Shown: in pieces, positions 7,678 to 11,386 of the stretch
How positions within the stretch are numbered: the stretch's first letter is position 1
Layout: each line of letters starts with the position of its first letter
Origin: Gammaproteobacteria bacterium
GTDB taxonomy: Bacteria; Pseudomonadota; Gammaproteobacteria; Xanthomonadales; Rhodanobacteraceae
NCBI GenBank assembly: GCA_005877675.1
Contig: VBNZ01000107.1
Location: 1,872-13,257 of the forward strand
DNA length: 11,386 nucleotides
Direction of reading: 5' to 3'
Position numbers and translations under genes: made by a program
The notes under the pieces: model-generated
Databases searched by the model: none
Seen by the model: only the letters and a program-made list of their open reading frames with translations
What the model was told of the DNA's origin: nothing

Positions 7678-7833
7678 AAGCAGCGAACGCTCGGCTGCGG
7701 CCGTTCGGGACCGTGCGGCGGCGAAACTCAAAAAAAATCCCGACCGCTGTCAAAATCCCCGTCGCTGGCGCGTCATGGCGGTGAGCGCGATACATCGCGC
7801 TCGATCCCAGCCCACGACCGAAGAGGATTTGTC
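7678..7833 (+). promoter_or_regulatory. Leader region of the YCII/ECF sigma module with candidate ECF promoter and inverted repeat
   Basis: TGTCAA (7748-7753) and CGTC (7771-7774) are separated by 17 bp, a spacing and composition typical of ECF sigma promoters. Reported ECF42 promoters have TGTCGA-like -35 and CGTC-like -10 elements. Transcription would start near 7780. Directly there is a perfect inverted repeat, GAGCGCGAT-AC-ATCGCGCTC (7783-7802), which could be an operator or the first hairpin of the mRNA. AGAGGA (about 7822-7827) is the ribosome site for the ATG at 7834. No convincing terminator for the upstream gene was found; CGAACG/CGTTCG arms near 7683-7706 are not followed by a T-run. 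Confidence 0.5.
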
Positions 7834-8199
7834 ATGAACTACACCGTACTGATTTACGAGAGCGACACCGGCTTTGCCTTGCGCGCCGATCCCGATACGA
7901 AGAAGCGCGAAGCTTACTGGTCTGCCTGGCCGCGCTACATACAGGCTTTGCAGGAAGCCGGCGTATTCGTCAGTGGCGCAGGTCTCGAACCCGTGCACAC
8001 CGCAACGACGCTGAAGCTCAAGAGCGGCAAGCAGCAAGTGCAGGACGGCCCGTTCGCCGACACCAAGGAGCAACTCGGCGGCTTCTTCGTCATCAACGTG
8101 CCGGATATGGACAGCGCTCTGCAATGGGCGTCGCGCGTACCTGCCGCGAGCGGCAGCGTGATCGAAGTGCGGCAGAATCTGGTACCACCGACCCACTGA
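7834..8199 (+). CDS. YCII-related (DGPF-domain) protein, first paralogue
   Basis: 121-residue single-domain protein of the YCII/DGPF family. It opens MNYTVLIYES, has a central helix-rich part, SGAGLEP (47-53), and the signature DGPFADTKEQLGGFFVINV (71-89), then a DMDSALQWAS helix and IEVRQNL at the end. The fold is a small ferredoxin-like barrel. The biochemical role of DGPF proteins is not established, although they are the standard partners of ECF42 sigma factors. The start is supported by AGAGGA six bases upstream. It is the first gene of the module, followed by a 262-bp spacer and a paralogue. A candidate ECF promoter precedes it, implying that the sigma factor encoded at 8907 activates this gene. 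Confidence 0.9.
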   Translation: MNYTVLIYESDTGFALRADPDTKKREAYWSAWPRYIQALQEAGVFVSGAGLEPVHTATTLKLKSGKQQVQDGPFADTKEQLGGFFVINVPDMDSALQWASRVPAASGSVIEVRQNLVPPTH

Positions 8200-8461
8200 G
8201 GCAGGCAAGGATGCGCCGCGCCCGCGGCGCAGTCTTGCTCAAGGAGCGGGATATGCACATGTTGACGACACGCGAGCGGCATCGCGCCGGATCATCGCAG
8301 TCGTGCTTGCCGAAGCGGCGCCAGCCACTTCGTGGCCCATCGTATGCAATCGGGCGTGACGAAGAAGCTGTCGCCACTGTTGGATTTTTCAAGCCTCATG
8401 ATCAAATCGGCGCTCGTAACCGCCCTGCCGCAGAAACTTACGCACTTGAAGGAGTGATGCA
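8200..8461 (+). other. Spacer between the two YCII genes, with a strong hairpin
   Basis: The 262 bp hold a perfect 9-bp inverted repeat just after the first YCII stop (arms 8212-8220 and 8223-8231, TGCGCCGCG and its complement) but no T-run, so it may be a processing or stability hairpin rather than a terminator. GGAG at 8451-8454 is the ribosome site for the second YCII gene. Short open frames cross it, for example ATG CAA TCG near 8345 ending at TGA 8455-8457, which would give about 38 residues, but none looks like a known family. The spacer is long for an operon and might be the remnant of a lost gene. Confidence 0.4.
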
Positions 8462-8839
8462 ATGAACTACGCAATCCTGATTTACGATGGCCCCGCGCGC
8501 TTCGCCAAGCGCAGCGATCCGCAGCACCAGCCCGAAGTATTCGGCGCGATCATGCGTTATATCGACGAACTCAAGCAGGCCGGCGTGTACGTCGACGGCG
8601 CGGGACTCGAACCGCCGCCGCAAGCGAAGACGCTGCGCATCAAGGATGGCGAGCGTTATGTGCAGGACGGTCCGTATGCCGACACCAAGGAGCAACTCGG
8701 CGGATTTTTTCTGATCGACGTGCCCGACCTCGACACGGCGCTGAAATGGGCCGCGCGCCTGCCGCAGGAAAACGATCGCGTGCTCGAAGTGCGACCGCAG
8801 CTGACGCCGCCGGCGCAAGAGTCCGCACGCCGAGCTTAA
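8462..8839 (+). CDS. YCII-related (DGPF-domain) protein, second paralogue
   Basis: 125 residues, clearly a paralogue of the protein at 7834: MNYAILIYDG at the start, DGAGLEP (45-51), and the signature DGPYADTKEQLGGFFLIDV (69-87), with DGPF changed to DGPY. Then DLDTALKWAARLP and VLEVRPQLTPP follow, with a short polar tail SARRA. GGAG lies seven bases before ATG 8462. The stop is 44 bases before the 8-codon ORF that leads into the sigma gene, so the three are probably co-transcribed. Duplicated DGPF genes next to an ECF42 sigma factor are a common arrangement. The molecular role is unknown. Confidence 0.9.
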   Translation: MNYAILIYDGPARFAKRSDPQHQPEVFGAIMRYIDELKQAGVYVDGAGLEPPPQAKTLRIKDGERYVQDGPYADTKEQLGGFFLIDVPDLDTALKWAARLPQENDRVLEVRPQLTPPAQESARRA

Positions 8840-8883
8840 GCTGAGCGCGCATGGCATCTCGCGAAGCGCAAACGGAGCAAAGC

Positions 8884-8910
8884 ATGACCCGCTGCGGTTT
8901 CGCCATATGA
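8884..8910 (+). CDS. Putative 8-codon leader ORF coupled to the sigma gene
   Basis: ATG at 8884 is preceded by GGAGC (8875-8879), while the sigma ATG at 8907 has no recognisable ribosome site. The frame reads MTRCGFAI and its TGA (8908-8910) overlaps the sigma start as ATGA. This is the classic arrangement for translational re-initiation, so the mini-ORF may set how much sigma factor is made. Alternatives are that a base was lost and 8884 is the real sigma start, or that the sigma gene begins at a non-ATG codon upstream, since its frame is open there. Confidence 0.4.
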   Translation: MTRCGFAI

Positions 8911-10160
8911 TTGCAGCCGCCGAGGGCGCACACGCGGATGCGCATCGCACGATCGAGCGTGCGGCGCGCGATTCCTACGGCCGCCTCGTCGCGTTTCTCG
9001 CCGCGCGTTCGCGCGATGTCGCCGCGGCGGAGGATGCTCTCGCCGATGCGTTCCGCATTGCGCTCGAAACCTGGCCGCGTGACGGCGTGCCCAATCAACC
9101 CGAAGCGTGGCTGCTTACCGCGGGGCGACGGCGCCTGCTCGATCAGATGCGGCACGCGCAGGTGCAGATCGCGGCACTGCCTGAACTGATCGCCGCGGCG
9201 AACGAGGCGCAGAACATGATCGCAACCGGACTGACGTTTCCCGATGAGCGTCTGAAGCTCATGTTTATCTGCGCACATCCGGCCATCGATGCGGCGGCGC
9301 GCACGCCGCTGATGCTGCAGACGGTGCTCGGGCTCGACGCTGCACGCATCGCCTCGGCCTTCCTGGTCAAACCTGCGGCGATGGGCACGCGCCTGTCGCG
9401 CGCGAAAGGGAAGATCCGCGATGCGCATATCGCGTTCGAGCTGCCGCAATCGGACGATCTGCCCGAGCGTCTGGACGCAGTGCTCGAAGCGATCTACGCC
9501 GCTTACGGCAGCGGTTGGGACGACGTGGCCGGCGCTGATCCGCGGCGCAAGGGTCTCGCGGCCGAAGCCATCGATCTCGGGCGTGCGCTGCTACGCCTGT
9601 TGCCCAACGAGCCCGAAGTGTCGGGCTTGCTGGCGCTCATGCTGTATTGCGAATCGCGACGCGCCGCGCGACGCTGCGCGCGCGGCGAATACGTGTCGCT
9701 GTCGGAGCAGGACACCGCATTGTGGTCGTCCGACCTGATCGACGAAGCCGGAATGCTGATCGACGCGGCTTCACGCGCGCGTCATCTGGGTCGCTTCCAG
9801 CTCGAAGCGGCAATTCAATCCGTGCACGCGCATCGCCGCAGCAGCGGACGCATAGACTGGCAAGCGATCGCTTTGTTCTACGAGGCGTTGGTGCGAATCG
9901 CCCCAACGACCGGATCGCTGGTCGGCCGCGCTGCGGCGGCCGCCGAAGCGCTCGGCGCGGACGCGGGTTGGAATTTGCTCGAAACGATTCCTGCCGATGC
10001 CGTCGCAAATTACCAGTCGTACTGGGCGCTTGCCGCGCATCTGCTCGCGCGCATGCAGCGCCACGACGAGGCGCGCGCCGCCTACGATCGTGCGATCGGC
10101 CTGTGCACGGATGCGGCGACGCGCGGGTTTCTGCAGCAACGCGCCGCCGCGTTGCGCTAA
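8907..10160 (+). CDS. ECF42-type RNA polymerase sigma factor with C-terminal extension
   Basis: 417 residues. The N-terminal third is sigma region 2 (about 12-85): AHRTIERAARDSYGRLVAFL, then RDVAAAEDALADAF, ETWPRDGVPNQPEAWLL and RRRLLDQMR. A linker with FPDERLKLMFICAHPAID (111-128) precedes region 4 (about 130-175), with LGLDAARIASAFLV and MGTRLSRAKGKI as the helix-turn-helix. Residues about 185-417 form the helical extension characteristic of ECF42 factors (LAAEAIDLGRALLRLLPNEPEVSGLLALML, SRRAARRCARGEYVSLSEQD, then TPR-like helices ending YDRAIGLC). ECF42 members usually lack an anti-sigma factor; the extension is thought to control activity, and the typical neighbours are DGPF genes, exactly as here. 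Signal and regulon beyond this module are unknown. The start is set by family alignment and the ATGA overlap. Confidence 0.9.
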   Translation: MIAAAEGAHADAHRTIERAARDSYGRLVAFLAARSRDVAAAEDALADAFRIALETWPRDGVPNQPEAWLLTAGRRRLLDQMRHAQVQIAALPELIAAANEAQNMIATGLTFPDERLKLMFICAHPAIDAAARTPLMLQTVLGLDAARIASAFLVKPAAMGTRLSRAKGKIRDAHIAFELPQSDDLPERLDAVLEAIYAAYGSGWDDVAGADPRRKGLAAEAIDLGRALLRLLPNEPEVSGLLALMLYCESRRAARRCARGEYVSLSEQDTALWSSDLIDEAGMLIDAASRARHLGRFQLEAAIQSVHAHRRSSGRIDWQAIALFYEALVRIAPTTGSLVGRAAAAAEALGADAGWNLLETIPADAVANYQSYWALAAHLLARMQRHDEARAAYDRAIGLCTDAATRGFLQQRAAALR

Positions 10161-10185
10161 CGCGGCGCCGCGCTCATTTCTTTTT
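10145..10185 (+). terminator. Possible intrinsic terminator at the sigma-gene stop
   Basis: A 9-bp perfect stem (10145-10153 with 10159-10167, five-base loop) overlaps the sigma stop codon. A T-rich run TTTCTTTTT follows at 10177-10185. The roughly 10-base gap between stem and T-run is longer than ideal. A nested palindrome CGCGGCGCCGCG (10161-10172) could pair instead. Placed between convergent genes only 13 bp apart, it overlaps the 3' end of the small protein gene on the other strand. Confidence 0.35.
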
Positions 10186-10332
10186 CGCGCGCGGCGCAGA
10201 TTTTTCTCTCGCATTCGTGTCGTCCTTGTCGTCCTCGGGCTTGTAGTCGCCAATGATCGACTTTACCGGACAGATCGCGAACACCGGGCATTTCTTGCAG
10301 CCGACTGCAAGTGCGACGGGACACAGGACCAT
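10174..10332 (-). CDS. 52-residue four-cysteine protein, function unknown
   Basis: Reads MVLCPVALAVGCKKCPVF, then AICPVKSIIGDYKPEDD and a charged tail ending RAKKK. Cysteines at 4, 12, 15 and 21 (C-x7-C-x2-C-x5-C, three of them before or next to Pro) suggest binding of a metal ion or a small iron-sulphur cluster; this is inferred from spacing only. GAGGGAG lies six bases before ATG 10332, a strong ribosome site that supports real translation despite the small size. The tail (about 33-52) is acidic then basic and likely disordered. It is the last gene of a minus-strand group, 57 bp downstream of the 205-residue gene. I do not know a named family for it. Confidence 0.7.
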   Translation of the reverse strand: MVLCPVALAVGCKKCPVFAICPVKSIIGDYKPEDDKDDTNAREKSAPRAKKK

Positions 10333-10389
10333 GTTGCGCTCCCTCGAATGCGATCGCCCTACTCTACGCCAATTGCACTGCTGCTGCCG

Positions 10390-11007
10390 CTAGCTCGACC
10401 TGGATGTAGCGCGGTATTCGCGCAAGGCGATCATCCCCGCGAGCGCAGCCTGCTTTTGGTCCGCACCCCAAGGAGCACCGACGGACTTGCCAAGTGCAGC
10501 AGCATGATCCATCGCGGTGGCGAATGGCATGCGCAGCGCGGATGGCACGCGGTCCTTGAGCGATTTTTGCGCGACGGCGACCGCGCATAGTCCGCACTCT
10601 TGCGCAGCACGCAGCAGCGCAGCGGGATACAGTGCGCCCTCTGCCTGATGCATGCGCAGATGCACGGCGAGGATTTCCTCGACGCTCCAGTCCGGCATCG
10701 GCGCCGGTGTGAGCACGGCGCAGACGACGATCTCGTCGCCCGCCTCGCGCGCACGCGCGAGCGCCACGCGCAGTTCCGACCGCGCGCAGGCGTACGCATC
10801 CGCGATACCGCGGTCGACCATGCGTCGCGCTTGCGCGGGCGGCTTGCCCTCGGCGGCATGATAAGGCTGACCGGGCCAATCCCGATCGCGTTCGGAAATC
10901 AATTCGATGCGGCGACGGTCGACCACGCGATACGCATCGCGCTCGCGTCCGATCGCGATCAATGCCGCCCAGCCGGAGTGCGCTTTCAAGCCGATTGCGA
11001 CGAGCAT
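10390..11007 (-). CDS. Conserved hypothetical protein, 205 residues
   Basis: No function recognised. The start is ATG 11007 with GGAG eight bases upstream. The sequence opens MLVAIGLKAHSGWAALIAIG, then DRRRIELI, DWPGQPYHAAEG (probably ordered, aromatic-rich), a long Ala/Arg-rich helical stretch (ARSELRVALARAREAGDE), a hydrophobic strand VVCAVLTPAPMPDWS, EEILAVHLRMHQAEG, and a C-terminal part with ALGKSVGAPWGADQKQAALAG. There is no signal peptide or clear membrane segment, so it is probably cytosolic. Motifs such as GxKAHSGWAAL, QPYHAAEG, PMPDWSVEEIL and PWGxDQK look like conserved-family signatures and suggest an enzyme-like fold, but that is a guess. It follows the asparaginase gene by 33 bp, so the two are likely co-transcribed. 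An overlapping longer frame (10364-11089) is a shadow. Confidence 0.75.
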   Translation of the reverse strand: MLVAIGLKAHSGWAALIAIGRERDAYRVVDRRRIELISERDRDWPGQPYHAAEGKPPAQARRMVDRGIADAYACARSELRVALARAREAGDEIVVCAVLTPAPMPDWSVEEILAVHLRMHQAEGALYPAALLRAAQECGLCAVAVAQKSLKDRVPSALRMPFATAMDHAAALGKSVGAPWGADQKQAALAGMIALREYRATSRSS

Positions 11008-11040
11008 GCTGATCGCTCCGGCAAGCGCTACCGCAGCGCG

Positions 11041-11386
11041 CTACTCGGTATAAATCGCAGTATGGATCTTGCCGTCGCGATCGATCCAACCACGGAACAT
11101 GCCTTCGCTGTTGAACGGCGTGGTGAAGTTGCCCTGCGCATCGAGCGCGATCACGCCGCCATCGCCGCCGAGTTTGGGGATCAGGCCGAGCACGACCTCG
11201 TCCGCGGCTTTCTTCACGCTGTCGCCACGCAGTTCGACGCGCGCGCAGATGTCACGCGCTGCGGTCGCACGAATGTAGAACTCGCCCCAGCCGGTCGCCG
11301 AAACCGCGCAGCGCGCGTCGGCATAGGTGCCGGCGCCGATGATCGGCGAATCGCCGACGCGGCCGTAACGCTTGTTGGTCATGCCG
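11041..11386 (-). CDS. Isoaspartyl peptidase / plant-type L-asparaginase, C-terminal part, runs off right edge
   Basis: The visible 115 codons are the end of an Ntn-hydrolase that cleaves isoaspartyl dipeptides and L-asparagine. They match the beta-subunit: GMTNKR, then RVGDSPIIGAGTYAD (the Arg and Asp that hold the substrate carboxylate), SATGWGEFYIRATAARDI (family usually TGTGE, here TGWGE), LGGDGGVIALDAQGN and PFNSEGMFRGWIDRDGKIHTAIYTE near the TAG stop. In the family, the precursor is cut before a Thr that becomes the nucleophile. That Thr lies about 20 residues upstream, outside the window. The ATG at 11382 is internal (preceding codon GGC), not the gene start. The Thr-to-Trp change beside the conserved glycines is unusual and could alter substrate preference. 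Confidence 0.88.
   Translation of the reverse strand, partial: GMTNKRYGRVGDSPIIGAGTYADARCAVSATGWGEFYIRATAARDICARVELRGDSVKKAADEVVLGLIPKLGGDGGVIALDAQGNFTTPFNSEGMFRGWIDRDGKIHTAIYTE

Noticed and set aside
7683..7740. Possible terminator after the barrel-protein gene
   Set aside because: The arms CGAACG/CGTTCG enclose a long imperfect loop and are followed by an A-run, not a T-run, on the transcribed sense.
8124..8465. 113-codon frame spanning the YCII spacer
   Set aside because: It overlaps the end of the first YCII gene, has no recognisable domain and includes the ribosome site of the next gene.
10364..11089. 241-codon minus-strand frame overlapping the 205-residue gene
   Set aside because: Arg/Ala/Gly-rich shadow composition; the other frame has conserved-looking motifs and a ribosome site.

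Overview
High-GC proteobacterial chromosome. The RND pump subunits, the ECF42-type sigma factor with YCII/DGPF partners, and C/G-rich hairpin repeats between genes would fit a gammaproteobacterium of the Xanthomonadales/Rhodanobacteraceae kind. That placement is an inference from gene content and style, not a database match.

Left half, minus strand (1-6501): an mdtABC-type RND multidrug-efflux operon read right to left. mdtA (membrane fusion protein, 5077-6501) is intact. mdtB (1162-4895) carries one single-base frameshift near 2433, and its normal C-terminus is overrun by an in-frame repeat array. mdtC (1153 to beyond base 1) is broken near 445: about 90 codons of the porter domain are missing and the frame shifts. 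Both intergenic junctions of the operon hold the same composite hairpin repeat (4917-5056 and 1165-1741). At the mdtB/mdtC junction it has expanded into a 75-bp tandem array. Open frames run right through the repeats at both junctions.

Middle (6502-7677): a 216-bp divergent spacer with an operator-like inverted repeat and a short direct repeat, then a plus-strand gene for an exported beta-barrel-like protein whose mature N-terminus carries a C-x2-C-x-C motif.

Right-centre, plus strand (7678-10160): an ECF42-type module of two YCII/DGPF paralogues followed by an ECF sigma factor with the long C-terminal domain typical of the group. A candidate ECF promoter (TGTCAA, 17-bp spacer, CGTC) and a perfect 9-bp inverted repeat precede the first YCII gene. 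An 8-codon upstream ORF overlaps the sigma start by ATGA.

Right end, minus strand (10174-11386): the C-terminal part of an isoaspartyl peptidase/plant-type asparaginase entering from the right edge, then a 205-aa protein of unknown function, then a 52-residue four-cysteine protein.

The sigma module is probably self-contained, with the sigma factor driving its own DGPF genes. If the breaks are real, the pump operon makes an intact adaptor but damaged transporters. Assembly or base-calling error is the main alternative.
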